The notes: generated by a model from the sequence alone, not told the origin. Numbered from the stretch's first letter, positions 8,128-17,068 are shown. The stretch is 46,245 nt of DNA from Streptomyces olindensis (GCA_000696115.1 JJOH01000107.1:1-46245), one strand, 5' to 3'. Program-made: numbers and translations.

Positions 8128-9720
8128 ATGCCGAGCGGGGACAACTGGCAGAACGACGTGCTGCGGGATCTGAGGGGCGGCACGCCCCAGCAGCCGCAGC
8201 AGACGTCCCAGCAGCGGGACCGGCAGCAGGCGGCGGCACAGCAGGCGGCCCCGCAACAGGGACAGGGGACGGAGGCGCAGCAGGCGCACGCCGCCCAGGG
8301 TCAGGGGCAGGCACAGGGGCCGGCCCCGGCCTACGGCTACCCGCAGCAGTACCAGCAGCCCACGACCGCCGAGCAGCAGCACGCGCAACAGCAGGCCTAC
8401 GCCGAGCAGTACGCCGCCGCGCAACGGCAGGCCTACGCCGCGCAGGGGCAGCAGCAGTACGCCGACCCGGCCTACGCCCAGCAGGCCTATGCCGAACAGC
8501 AGGCCTACGCCCGGCAGCAGGCCTACGCCGAGCAGCAGCGGCAGGCGTACGCCGAGCAGCAACAGCAGGCGTACACCGAACAGCAGCAGGCGTACACCGA
8601 ACAGCAGCAGGCGTACACCGAACAGCAGCAGGCGTACACCGAACAGCAGCAGCACCAGCACGCCCAGCAGCAGGCCTACGCCGCGCAACAGGCGTACGCC
8701 GAACAGCAGGCCTACGCCGAGCAGCAGGCCGCCCCGCAGGAACAGCCGCAGCAGTACGCGCAACCGTCCCCCGCGCCCCGCGCCCGCGCCTCCCGCGCCA
8801 CCCCCGACAGCCGCCCGGTCGTCGACCAGAAGCTCGTCGGCGCGGGCAAGGGGCCCCGGCGGGGGGAGCCGTTCGCCGCGCGCGCCCTGCGGGCCGTACG
8901 TCGTACCGTCTCGTCCTCCGCGGCCCGTGAGGTCGCCGAGACCACCGCGACCGCCGAGATCCTCCAGCAGCCGGTCACCACCGGCCGCCAAATAGCGGTG
9001 ACCTCGATCCGCGGCGGCTCGGGCAAGACGACGGTCGCCGCGCTGCTGACCGCCACCTACGCCCACTACCGCCAGGACCCCGTCCTGGCCGTCGAGGCCG
9101 ACCCGGCGCTCGGCTCGCTGCCGCTGCGGCTCGGCGCGGAGAGCCTGCGCTGGACCACCGGCGATCTCGCCGACGTCGTCGAACCGCAGATGACGCTCCT
9201 CGACATCACCGGCTACCTCGTGCAACTGCCCGAGAACGCCTGGCTGCTGCCCGGCAGCCAGGGGCAGGTCGGGGCCATGCTCGACACCAAGGGCTACGAG
9301 CGGATCATGGTGGCGATGCGCCGCTACTTCGGCGTGACCGTCGCCGACTGCGAGACGCTGCCCGCCGAGGTCGCCCGCACCGCCCTGTCCGCCGCCCAGG
9401 CCCGGATCCTCACGGTCCCCGCGACGCTGGAGGGCATCGCCAGCACGCACGCGGTCCTGGAGTGGATGCGCGGGCTGCCCCGGGACATCACCACCTCCAC
9501 CGTCGTCGTGCTCACCGAGACCGTGCCGCACCTCGGCATCGACCTGGAGAAGGCGGCCGAGCAGCTGAAGGCGACGGGGGCGAGCGTGCGGGTCCTGCCC
9601 TACGACCGGCATCTGGCGGCCGGCGGCACCATCCGCACCGAGCTGCTCGCGCGGGACACCAGGGAGGCCGCCACCCGCCTGGCGGCGGAGGCCTTCCAGC
9701 TCTCCCACAAGCGCCGCTGA
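8128..9720 (+). CDS. EspI/MinD-like ATPase with long Gln/Ala/Tyr repeat tail
   Basis: This protein is 530 residues from the ATG at 8128, which is preferred over a GTG at 8107 because AGGAG and AAGGG lie just upstream. Residues 20-220 are extremely rich in Gln, Ala, Tyr and Glu, with tandem QAYxEQQ units. Residues about 285-525 form a MinD/ParA-like domain with Walker A GGSGKTT (296-302, K300). The domain also has a switch-like 'EADPALGSLPLRLG' and a 'VADCETLPAEVARTAL' strand-helix, where the usual aspartate region is present but divergent. A low-complexity N-terminal half fused to a MinD-like domain is the architecture of mycobacterial EspI, proposed to regulate ESX-1. Its position between eccD and eccC fits. 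Regulation of secretion by ATP is inference. Confidence 0.88.
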   Translation: MPSGDNWQNDVLRDLRGGTPQQPQQTSQQRDRQQAAAQQAAPQQGQGTEAQQAHAAQGQGQAQGPAPAYGYPQQYQQPTTAEQQHAQQQAYAEQYAAAQRQAYAAQGQQQYADPAYAQQAYAEQQAYARQQAYAEQQRQAYAEQQQQAYTEQQQAYTEQQQAYTEQQQAYTEQQQHQHAQQQAYAAQQAYAEQQAYAEQQAAPQEQPQQYAQPSPAPRARASRATPDSRPVVDQKLVGAGKGPRRGEPFAARALRAVRRTVSSSAAREVAETTATAEILQQPVTTGRQIAVTSIRGGSGKTTVAALLTATYAHYRQDPVLAVEADPALGSLPLRLGAESLRWTTGDLADVVEPQMTLLDITGYLVQLPENAWLLPGSQGQVGAMLDTKGYERIMVAMRRYFGVTVADCETLPAEVARTALSAAQARILTVPATLEGIASTHAVLEWMRGLPRDITTSTVVVLTETVPHLGIDLEKAAEQLKATGASVRVLPYDRHLAAGGTIRTELLARDTREAATRLAAEAFQLSHKRR

Positions 9721-9770
9721 CCCTCCCGCACACGAAGGGAACCCAGGACCGACAGGACAGGTCAACCACG

Positions 9771-12700
9771 ATGAGCACCCGACTGATCCACCGGCCGGCC
9801 CGGACCACCAGGCCCCCGGCCGCCCCCGAACCGCGCACCATCGAGGCCCCGCCCAACCTGCCCGAAGGCAAGACGGGCTCGGTCGCGACCTCGCTGCTGC
9901 CCGTCGCCGGCGTGATGTCCTCCGTCGTGATGATGACGGTCGTGCGCAACAGCCAGTTCGCGGGGCTGGGCGCGATCATCCTCCTCGTCACCGTCATCGG
10001 CTCGCTCGTCATGCTCTTCTCCCAGCGCGGCAAGGCCCAGCGCACCCGCCGCACCCAGCGCGAGGCCTACCTCACCTACCTGGAGGACCTGCGGGAGGAG
10101 CTGTCGAAGGAGGAGCGGGAGCGGCGCGAGAGCACCCAGGTGCTCAACCCGCCGCCGGACGCGCTGTACGACGTCGTGCGCGACCCCGCCCGGCTGTGGG
10201 AGCGGCGCCGGCTCGACGCCGACTTCCTGCGCGTCCGCGTCGGCACCGGCGAGATGCCGGTGCGCGACCTGAAGGTGGCCCCGCCCGGATCCTCCGTGCT
10301 CACCCCGCCCGACGAGTTCATGCTGAACGAGGCCTCCGCCCTGGTCGCCCGCTTCGCCAACGGCACCGAACTCCCGCTCACCGTCCCGCTCGACCGCGTC
10401 GGCAACATCACCGTCATCGGCCGGCGCGAGGACACCCTCCGCGTCGCCCGCGCACTGATCGCGCAGGCCGCCGCCACCCACGCCCCCGACGACGTGGCCA
10501 TGGCGCTGGCCGTGCCCGGCGACCGGATCGCCGACTGGGAGTGGGCCAAGTGGCTGCCGCACCTGCTCGACCCCGAGCAGTTCGACGGCCCCGTCGCCGC
10601 CCGCCGCATCGCGCCCTCCCTGCCCCAGCTGGCCCGGCAGATCGGCCCCGAACTCCGTCGCCGCGCCTCCTACGCGGCCGAGGTCCGCCGCGGCCTGTCC
10701 GGCAAGGACGCCCTCGCCATGACCTCCCGGCTGCTCGTCCTCGCCGACGCGCACGGCGCCGACGCGGTGGACCTGCCGCGCCCCGACGACGCCGTGGGCC
10801 TGCGGGACATGAGCGTCACCGTGCTGCACCTGCTCGACCAGCGCGTGCAGGAGCCCGGCAGCGTCGGCGTGCGCATCACCGTCGACGGGGAGCGCGTCGT
10901 CATCGAGGACCTGCGCGAGAAGGAGCCGATCAGCGCCCACGGCACCGTCGACGAGATCGGCGTCCCCTTCGCCGAGGGCCTCGCCCGGATGCTCGCCCCG
11001 CTGCGGCTGTCCGCGGAGTCGATGGTCGACGCCCCGCTCACCGGCCCGGTCGACTTCGCCCAGCTGCTCGGCATCGACGACGTGGCCGAACTCGACCTCC
11101 ACCGGCTGTGGGCGCCGCGCGGCGAACGTGCCTTCCTGCGCGTGCCGATCGGCGTCAGCGACGCCAAGGAGCCCGTCCTCCTCGACCTGAAGGAATCCTC
11201 CGAACTGGGCATGGGCCCGCACGGCCTGTGCGTCGGCGCCACCGGCTCCGGCAAGTCGGAGCTGCTGCGCACCCTCGTCCTCGCCCTGGTCGCCACGCAC
11301 CCGCCGGAGGACCTGGCCATGGTCCTCGTCGACTACAAGGGCGGCGCCACCTTCGCCCCGTTCGCGCACCTGCCGCACGTCGCCGGTGTCATCACCAACC
11401 TGGAGAACCAGGCCGGCCTCGTCGAGCGCGTCCACGCCTCCCTCGCCGGCGAGGTCAAGCGCCGCCAGCAGGTGCTCAAGGACGCGGGCAACGTCGCCGA
11501 CATCGGCCACTACGCCGCGCTGCGCGCCGAGAAGCGCCCCGACCTGGAGCCGCTGCCGCACCTGTTCGTCGTGATCGACGAGTTCGGCGAACTCCTCACC
11601 GCCAAGCCGGACTTCATCGACCTGTTCCTGTCCATCGGCCGGATCGGCCGGTCCATCGGCGTGCACCTGCTGCTGTCCAGCCAGCGCATCGAGGCCGGCA
11701 AGCTCAAGGGCCTGGAGACCTACCTGTCGTACCGGCTCGGGCTGCGCACCTTCTCCCCGGACGAGTCCCGCACGGTCCTGGACACCACGGACGCCTTCCA
11801 CCTGCCCCCGCTGCCCGGCTTCGGCTACCTCAAGGTCGACACCAGCCACTACGAGCGGTTCAAGGCCAGTTACGTCTCCGGCGCCTACCGCGGCCCCGTC
11901 CAGCACGAGGAGGAGGACACCGGGCCGCTCGCCCTGGAGTACCAGGCCTACAACACCCTCGGCCAGGGGGACTCCGAGGCGCCCGAGGAGCCGCAGATGC
12001 GGCGCCGGGAGACCGGCCCCACCGAGATGGGCGTGATGATCGACCAGCTGGAGCGGTCCGGTGCCCGCGCGGTGCGCCAGATCTGGCTGCCCCCGCTGCC
12101 CGCCGCGGTTCCGCTCGACAAGGTCGCCGGACCGGTGCAGGTGGGTCCGCGCGGAATGCAGCTCGCGGGGCGCCGCGGCCCGCTCCAGGTGCCGCTGGGC
12201 ACGATCGACGACCCGACGAAGCAGTGGCAGGGCCAGTGGTACCTGGACCTGACGCTCGCCGGCGGTCACGCCGCGATCATCGGTGGCCCCCAGTCCGGCA
12301 AGACCACGCTGCTGCGCACCCTCGCCCTGTCGCTGGCGCTCACCCACACCCCGCAGGAAGTGGGCGTCTACGGCCTGGACCTGGTCGGCGGCGGCCTGCA
12401 GGCCCTGTCGGGGCTGCCGCACGTCGGCGGCATCGCCGGCCGGGCCGACCGGGAGCGCGCGGCCCGCACCATCGACTCGGTGCGCGCCATGCTCGACCAG
12501 CGCGAGGAACTGTTCCGGGTGCACGGCATCGACTCGCTGGAGCAACTGCGCACCCTGCGCGCCGCGGGCCGGGTGCCCGAGCTGGCCAGTACCGAGATCG
12601 TGCTGCTCATCGACGGCTTCGGCGCGCTGCGCGACGACTTCGAGGAACTGGACGACCCGGTCGTCGACATCCTCAAGCGGGGCAGCGGCTACGGCATCCA

Positions 12701-13745
12701 CGTCGTCGCCGGCATGCTGCGCTGGAACGACGTGCGCATCGCCACCCAGTCCCAGTTCGGCACCCGCGTCGAACTGCGGCTGAACGACCCGAGCGAGTCC
12801 AGCATCGACCGCAAGCTCGGCGAGACCCTCTCGCCCGAGGAGAAGGGCCGTGTCCTCACCGACCGCAAGCTCTTCGCCCAGGTCGCCCTGCCCCGCACCG
12901 ACGGCCTCGCCGACACCGCCGACCTCGGCGCGGTCCTGGAGACCACCGCCCGGCAGATCCGCGCCACCTGGACCGGCGAGGTCGCCCAGCCGGTGCGCGT
13001 GCTGCCGCACGTGCTGGAGGCGCACCAGCTGCCCGGCCCGGCCGGCGAACCGCGCCGCGTCCCGGTCGGCCTGGACCAGACCCAGCTGGCCCCCGTGCTG
13101 CTCGACCTGTTCCACCACGACCAGCACCTGCTGATCATGGGCGACAGCGAGTGCGGCAAGACCAACCTGCTCAAGGTGATCGCCCGCAGCCTGATCGAGC
13201 GCTACGGGGACAAGGAGCTCGTCTTCGGCGTCTTCGACCCGCGCCGGGGCCTGCGCGGCGTCATCCCGGAGGAGTACCGGGGCGGCTACGCCTACAACAC
13301 CAAGCTGTGCGCCGGCCTCGCCGCCGGCATCGCCTCCGAACTGGAGAAGCGGCTGCCCGACGACACCGCCGACGGCGCCGACCTGGAGCCGGGCAGCTTC
13401 TCCGGCCCGCGGATCGTGATCCTCGTCGACGACTACGACGTCCTCACCACGGCGGGTCAGCAGCCGCTCGCGCCGTTCGTGCCGTACATCCCCTCGGCCG
13501 TCGACATCGGACTGCACTTCGTCCTCACCCGCCGCGTCGCGGGCGTCTCCCGGGGCCTGTACGAGCCGCTGCTGCAGAGCCTGCGCGAGTCCGGCGCCTC
13601 GGCGCTGGTGATGTCGGGCGACCGCAGCGAGGGGCAGCTGTTCCCCGGCGTGTACGCCGGTCCGCAGCCGCCCGGCCGGGGCGTGCTGGTCCGCAGGGGC
13701 GAACCGAGCCGGCTCATCCAGACCGTCTACGAGGGGACGAGGTAA
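9771..13745 (+). CDS. eccC: Type VII secretion ATPase EccC (fused EccCa/EccCb)
   Basis: EccC is the FtsK/SpoIIIE-type motor that recognises substrates and drives ESX export. The protein is 1,324 residues, the normal size of a fused EccC. Two TM segments lie at about residues 42-80. Three ATPase domains follow, with Walker A lysines at K495 (GATGSGKSE), K844 (GGPQSGKTT) and K1130 (GDSECGKTN). Domain 1 keeps the D603-E604 Walker B pair (VVIDEFGEL). Domains 2 and 3 read LLIDGFG and LVDDYD, so the catalytic glutamate is lost, as is usual in this family where the later domains are substrate-binding or regulatory. ATG 9771 is chosen; the open frame extends to 9462 but overlaps the preceding gene. 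Confidence 0.97.
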   Translation: MSTRLIHRPARTTRPPAAPEPRTIEAPPNLPEGKTGSVATSLLPVAGVMSSVVMMTVVRNSQFAGLGAIILLVTVIGSLVMLFSQRGKAQRTRRTQREAYLTYLEDLREELSKEERERRESTQVLNPPPDALYDVVRDPARLWERRRLDADFLRVRVGTGEMPVRDLKVAPPGSSVLTPPDEFMLNEASALVARFANGTELPLTVPLDRVGNITVIGRREDTLRVARALIAQAAATHAPDDVAMALAVPGDRIADWEWAKWLPHLLDPEQFDGPVAARRIAPSLPQLARQIGPELRRRASYAAEVRRGLSGKDALAMTSRLLVLADAHGADAVDLPRPDDAVGLRDMSVTVLHLLDQRVQEPGSVGVRITVDGERVVIEDLREKEPISAHGTVDEIGVPFAEGLARMLAPLRLSAESMVDAPLTGPVDFAQLLGIDDVAELDLHRLWAPRGERAFLRVPIGVSDAKEPVLLDLKESSELGMGPHGLCVGATGSGKSELLRTLVLALVATHPPEDLAMVLVDYKGGATFAPFAHLPHVAGVITNLENQAGLVERVHASLAGEVKRRQQVLKDAGNVADIGHYAALRAEKRPDLEPLPHLFVVIDEFGELLTAKPDFIDLFLSIGRIGRSIGVHLLLSSQRIEAGKLKGLETYLSYRLGLRTFSPDESRTVLDTTDAFHLPPLPGFGYLKVDTSHYERFKASYVSGAYRGPVQHEEEDTGPLALEYQAYNTLGQGDSEAPEEPQMRRRETGPTEMGVMIDQLERSGARAVRQIWLPPLPAAVPLDKVAGPVQVGPRGMQLAGRRGPLQVPLGTIDDPTKQWQGQWYLDLTLAGGHAAIIGGPQSGKTTLLRTLALSLALTHTPQEVGVYGLDLVGGGLQALSGLPHVGGIAGRADRERAARTIDSVRAMLDQREELFRVHGIDSLEQLRTLRAAGRVPELASTEIVLLIDGFGALRDDFEELDDPVVDILKRGSGYGIHVVAGMLRWNDVRIATQSQFGTRVELRLNDPSESSIDRKLGETLSPEEKGRVLTDRKLFAQVALPRTDGLADTADLGAVLETTARQIRATWTGEVAQPVRVLPHVLEAHQLPGPAGEPRRVPVGLDQTQLAPVLLDLFHHDQHLLIMGDSECGKTNLLKVIARSLIERYGDKELVFGVFDPRRGLRGVIPEEYRGGYAYNTKLCAGLAAGIASELEKRLPDDTADGADLEPGSFSGPRIVILVDDYDVLTTAGQQPLAPFVPYIPSAVDIGLHFVLTRRVAGVSRGLYEPLLQSLRESGASALVMSGDRSEGQLFPGVYAGPQPPGRGVLVRRGEPSRLIQTVYEGTR

Positions 13746-13749
13746 ACGC

Positions 13750-15171
13750 GTGACGAAGGATGTCATCGCCCTCACGAAGAAGATGCCCGACCCGCTGAGC
13801 GTGCTCGCCGGCCTGCTCTCCGGCGGGCCGGACCTGCTGGCGGGCGCCGAGGGCGAGGGAGCCGTGGTGCAGCTCTGCGACCAGCAGGGCCGCCCGCTCG
13901 TCTCCGTCGAAGCGCCGCTGCTCGTGCAGGTCAGGGGAGAGGCCGAGCGGCTGCTCGGGGCGCAGGAGCCGGAGGTGCCGTACTGGTGGACCGAGGCCCG
14001 GGCCACCACCGGCGTCCAGGAGGCCGAGGAACTCGCCGGGACGTTCGCCGCCCGTATCGCCACGCTGGTCGGCGGGACGGCCTGGCCGCCGCAGGCCGCC
14101 TGGTCGATGGCCGTGGTCAAGACGGACGGGATGACGGTGGCGCCGGCGCCGGCCGCCGCCCAGCCGGCCGTGGACGTGCTCACCGACAAGGTCGCCGTCG
14201 TCATCCAGGACCGTCCCGTGGTCGCGATGACGGCCTGGCTGTCGGACGCCTTCCGCGCCGCCGGGAACGCCGGCCTGGGACTCCAGATCGTCACCCCCGC
14301 GGGGACCCGCCTCTCCCCGGCGGTCCGCAACAGCCTGCCGGGCTGGCCCTCCCGCTGGGTGGTGCAGGACGACCGGGACGGCTACTACGACGGTCTGACC
14401 GGCGCGGTCCTCCAGTGGAGCAACGGCCTGTTCGCGACGGTCGAGTCACCGGAGGCGACCCCGGAGGACCCGCGCACACCCGTCGCCGCCTCCTTCCGGG
14501 AGGGCACCCAGGACACGGGCGAGCGCCAGCTGGCGATCTCCTTCCGCACCGTCCACCCGGCCGACGACCGGCTCGTTCTCGGCGGCGCCGTGGAAGCCGT
14601 CTGGCGGGACGTCACCGGTGAGCCGCCGGCGGGCTGGGGCACCGAGGAGCCGGCCAACCTCCCCTGGTCGCTGCGGCAGTTGACCGACGTGGCCCACGAG
14701 CGGGCGCCCGAGCCGACCTGGCTGGTGGTCGTCGGCACGCCGGAGCGGCCGGGCCTCGCGACGGTGCGCATCACCCGGACGAAGGGCGGCGTCGAGGAGG
14801 ACGTGACGCTGGCCTTCGGCTACGGGCCGGGCGAGCAGATCCCGGCGGACGCCGTGGTCGCCGCCGCGGAGAGCCTCGCCACCCGGCACGACCTGCAGTC
14901 GATGCTGGTCCAGATCCGCCGGGCCCGCCGCGACCTGTCCGTCCCGGCCCACTTCGAAGGCCCCGGCGTGCCCTACGCGTTCGTGCTGGGCGCCGAGGAG
15001 GTACGCGAGATGCCGGGTGACCGGGCCCGCCGCACCCCGCTGCCCGAGGCGCCCCGGGAACTGGGCCCGAAGACCCGCCCGGCGCTGTACTACCCCTTCC
15101 GGGGCGACCCGTCGGACCTGTCGGGTTGGCAGGACTTCGAGCGCTTGATGAGGCACCTGAAGGGCAGCTAG
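13750..15171 (+). CDS. DUF6177-like protein of the Streptomyces T7SS locus
   Basis: This 473-residue soluble protein starts with GTG four bases after the eccC stop, indicating co-transcription. It contains alternating alpha/beta segments and no signal peptide or TM segment. From memory it resembles DUF6177, a family found beside eccC in Streptomyces; that name should be checked. Residues about 120-240 ('KVAVVIQDRPVVAMTAWLSD' and 'LQIVTPAGTRLSP') and residues about 320-400 look like two alpha/beta domains. No catalytic motif is recognised. A cytosolic role in substrate recognition, comparable to EspG in mycobacterial systems, is possible from position but not supported by sequence similarity I can see. 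Confidence 0.8.
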   Translation: MTKDVIALTKKMPDPLSVLAGLLSGGPDLLAGAEGEGAVVQLCDQQGRPLVSVEAPLLVQVRGEAERLLGAQEPEVPYWWTEARATTGVQEAEELAGTFAARIATLVGGTAWPPQAAWSMAVVKTDGMTVAPAPAAAQPAVDVLTDKVAVVIQDRPVVAMTAWLSDAFRAAGNAGLGLQIVTPAGTRLSPAVRNSLPGWPSRWVVQDDRDGYYDGLTGAVLQWSNGLFATVESPEATPEDPRTPVAASFREGTQDTGERQLAISFRTVHPADDRLVLGGAVEAVWRDVTGEPPAGWGTEEPANLPWSLRQLTDVAHERAPEPTWLVVVGTPERPGLATVRITRTKGGVEEDVTLAFGYGPGEQIPADAVVAAAESLATRHDLQSMLVQIRRARRDLSVPAHFEGPGVPYAFVLGAEEVREMPGDRARRTPLPEAPRELGPKTRPALYYPFRGDPSDLSGWQDFERLMRHLKGS

Positions 15172-15188
15172 AACCGAAGCCGACAGCG

Positions 15189-15222
15189 AAGGGCCCGCAC
15201 TCTCCGACGAGTGCGGGCCCTT
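15189..15222 (+). terminator. Rho-independent-type hairpin closing the T7SS block
   Basis: A perfect 14-bp GC-rich stem (15189-15202 with 15209-15222) has a six-base loop and is followed by TT. It lies 17 bases after the DUF6177-like stop and just beyond the end of the convergent acyltransferase gene, so it probably acts in both directions. Confidence 0.9.
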
Positions 15223-15240
15223 TGGCGCGTGCGGTCACGG

Positions 15241-15276
15241 GGGTCAGCCCACGGCTGCGGCGGGTCAGCCCACGGC
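15241..15276. repeat. 21-bp tandem duplication spanning a stop codon
   Basis: GGGTCAGCCCACGGC occurs at 15241-15255 and again at 15262-15276. Read on the minus strand, it carries the last codons and the TGA of the acyltransferase gene. The 21-base period is in frame, so a second identical Ala-Val-Gly-stop follows the first. Confidence 0.85.
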
Positions 15277-16446
15277 CGCCTTCTCGCGCTCGCGCCGCTC
15301 GGCGCTCTGGCGCTCGCGGGCGAGTTCGGCCGCGTCCCGCTTGAAGGCCCACTCCATCTTCGGCTCCATCGCGAAGCGGAACACGCGCTGCACCGGCTTG
15401 GTGCACAGCACTGTCACGACGGCGGCCGCGAGCAGGGTCACGAGGATCTCACCGGTCGGCTTGTGCAGCCAGGCCGCCTCGAACCAGCCCTGGTAGTCGC
15501 CGGCCTTCACCAGGAAGCCGTGCAGCAGGTAGCCGTAGAGCGTGCCGGCGCCGAGGGCGGTGAACCACATGTGGCGGCGCGGCACCCAGGCGAAGAAGCA
15601 CGCGGTCAGCACCAGGGAGCAGCCGAACAGCGCGAGCACCATGACCGGGCCGGTCCACCACGGGGCGCCCAGCTCCTGCGCGGAGTCGCGGTGGTAGAAC
15701 CACGCGGTGTTCATGCGCGGCACCGCCCACCAGCTGACGGCCAGCGCCGCCGCGAAGACGGGCACCGAGGCGATCCGCACCGAGCGGCGGCGCACCATGT
15801 GGAAGTGCTCCGGCTTCATCTGCAGGCCCAGCACGAAGAACGGCAGGAACTGCAGGACGCGCTGGAGGTCGAGGTCGTCGCCGATGGAGGGGCTGATGGT
15901 CGCCAGCATGGCGAGGCCGAGCGCGAGCGGCAGCGGCCAGCGCGCCAGCTTCCAGATGGGCGTGGTCAGCCGCCACACGAACAGCGCGACCAGGAACCAG
16001 GTCAGGTACCAGGGGTCGAGGAGGCTGATCTCCTGGTGCGGATCGTTGTCGATCCACCGCTTGAAGAGCGGGTAGGCCGTCTCGAAGACGATGTACGGCA
16101 CGGCGACGCCGGTGATCAGGCGCTTCAGCCGGTCGGGCCGCATGTCGAAACTGCGCGAGAAGTAGCCGGAGATGATGATGAACGCCGGCATGTGGAACGC
16201 GTAGACGACCTGGTACGCGGCCTCGAGTATCCGGCTGTCGCCCTTGAGCGGCTCCCAGGCGTGGCCCATGGCCACCAGCACGATCGCGAGGTACTTCGCG
16301 TTGTCGAAGAACGCGTCGCGCTGCTTGCCGTTCTGCTTCTTCTGCGGGCTCTGCGGCGAGCGAGGGCTCGGCACTCCGTCGGCCGACGACCGGGCCGGGG
16401 GGAGTGGCGCCTTGCGGTCGCCGTTCGGTCGGAGCGAGTTCGTCAC
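15265..16446 (-). CDS. Acyltransferase-3 family membrane protein (O-acetylase-like)
   Basis: This is a 393-residue integral membrane protein with about ten hydrophobic segments. It opens with 'RDAFFDNAKYLAIVLVAMGH', where the D-x-x-K-x-x-x-I-x-x-V-x-x-H pattern is the hallmark of acyltransferase-3 enzymes of the NolL/fucose O-acetylase type. 'FHMPAFIIISGYFSR' is the second family motif. Such enzymes move acyl groups onto extracytoplasmic sugars or lipids. The GTG at 16446 is chosen because GGGAGGG lies immediately upstream; an upstream GTG at 16458 would overlap that site. The N-terminal 45 residues are Pro/Ser/Lys-rich and cytoplasmic, and the C-terminal tail is highly charged. The acceptor substrate cannot be read from the sequence. 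Confidence 0.93.
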   Translation of the reverse strand: MTNSLRPNGDRKAPLPPARSSADGVPSPRSPQSPQKKQNGKQRDAFFDNAKYLAIVLVAMGHAWEPLKGDSRILEAAYQVVYAFHMPAFIIISGYFSRSFDMRPDRLKRLITGVAVPYIVFETAYPLFKRWIDNDPHQEISLLDPWYLTWFLVALFVWRLTTPIWKLARWPLPLALGLAMLATISPSIGDDLDLQRVLQFLPFFVLGLQMKPEHFHMVRRRSVRIASVPVFAAALAVSWWAVPRMNTAWFYHRDSAQELGAPWWTGPVMVLALFGCSLVLTACFFAWVPRRHMWFTALGAGTLYGYLLHGFLVKAGDYQGWFEAAWLHKPTGEILVTLLAAAVVTVLCTKPVQRVFRFAMEPKMEWAFKRDAAELARERQSAERREREKAAVG

Positions 16447-16530
16447 AGACCCTCCCACCAGGAGCTCGGGGAGACGATCCGGGACCTCGCTGCGCTTGCG
16501 GGGGACGAGGCAGCGTGGAACATCTGAGGC

Positions 16531-16560
16531 ACCCTAGCGTTCCCTGCGGCTATTCGTAAA
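16531..16560 (-). promoter_or_regulatory. Candidate promoter of the acyltransferase gene
   Basis: On the minus strand TTTACG (16560-16555) and TAGGGT (16536-16531) are separated by 18 bases, about 85 bases upstream of the acyltransferase start. The hexamers fit a sigma-70-type (HrdB) promoter moderately well. Confidence 0.5.
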
Positions 16561-16587
16561 ACGCCGGACGTGATTCCTGGCTATTCG
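16548..16587. repeat. Direct repeat GGCTATTCG, possible operator
   Basis: GGCTATTCG occurs at 16548-16556 and 16579-16587, 31 bases apart or about three helical turns. The proximal copy overlaps the candidate -35 of the acyltransferase promoter, a position suited to a regulator binding as a head-to-tail pair. Confidence 0.55.
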
Positions 16588-17068
16588 CTCTGGGTACCCC
16601 GGATTTCGGGTAGTTGACGTCGCGGCCGACGTGATGACCGACACAGGTACGCCAGTGGATTGTGCCCCTCAGGTGCGCCCCTCTTGTCGTGACACTTCCG
16701 GACTAAGCAACGCATAAGACCAGCAGGCGACTCCGGTGGAATGTCCGCTTCCGCGGTCTTCGGGCCCTGTTCGCAGGGTGGTTGGTGAGGCTGTGGCAAC
16801 AATTCGAAATAGCTGCGAACGCGTTGTGTGGAGACGGAAACGATTCCACCGAATTCCCTGTGCGGGTGGTCCGTCGAATTGCCGTACGAGTCCCCGCCGT
16901 CGGGCCCCGCACACCCGCGGCGCACGCGGCCGCCGGACGACAGTGGTGCGGTCGATGCGTCACCGGCCGCATAGCCCGGCCGCGTTGGTGGCACGATGGT
17001 TCTGGCGGGGGTGCGCGGGGTCGCATCGCCGGGCCGGGAGAGCGGACCGACCGAGGGTGTGATCAGTT

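Larger units (their letters stand above)
16447..17068. other. 622-nt divergent intergenic region
   Basis: No convincing coding sequence is present. The open frames here, including one of 166 codons on the minus strand, have no ribosome-binding site and no recognisable protein content. Bases 16531-16587 hold the acyltransferase promoter candidate and direct repeat. Bases 16795-16860 are noticeably richer in A/T than the surroundings and contain a small GTGGA/TCCAC dyad, which may be another promoter region. No RNA gene was recognised. Confidence 0.6.

Noticed and set aside
9762..14330. 1,522-codon open frame on the minus strand opposite eccC
   Set aside because: Long antisense frames are expected opposite high-GC genes; its composition is low-complexity and eccC is unambiguous.
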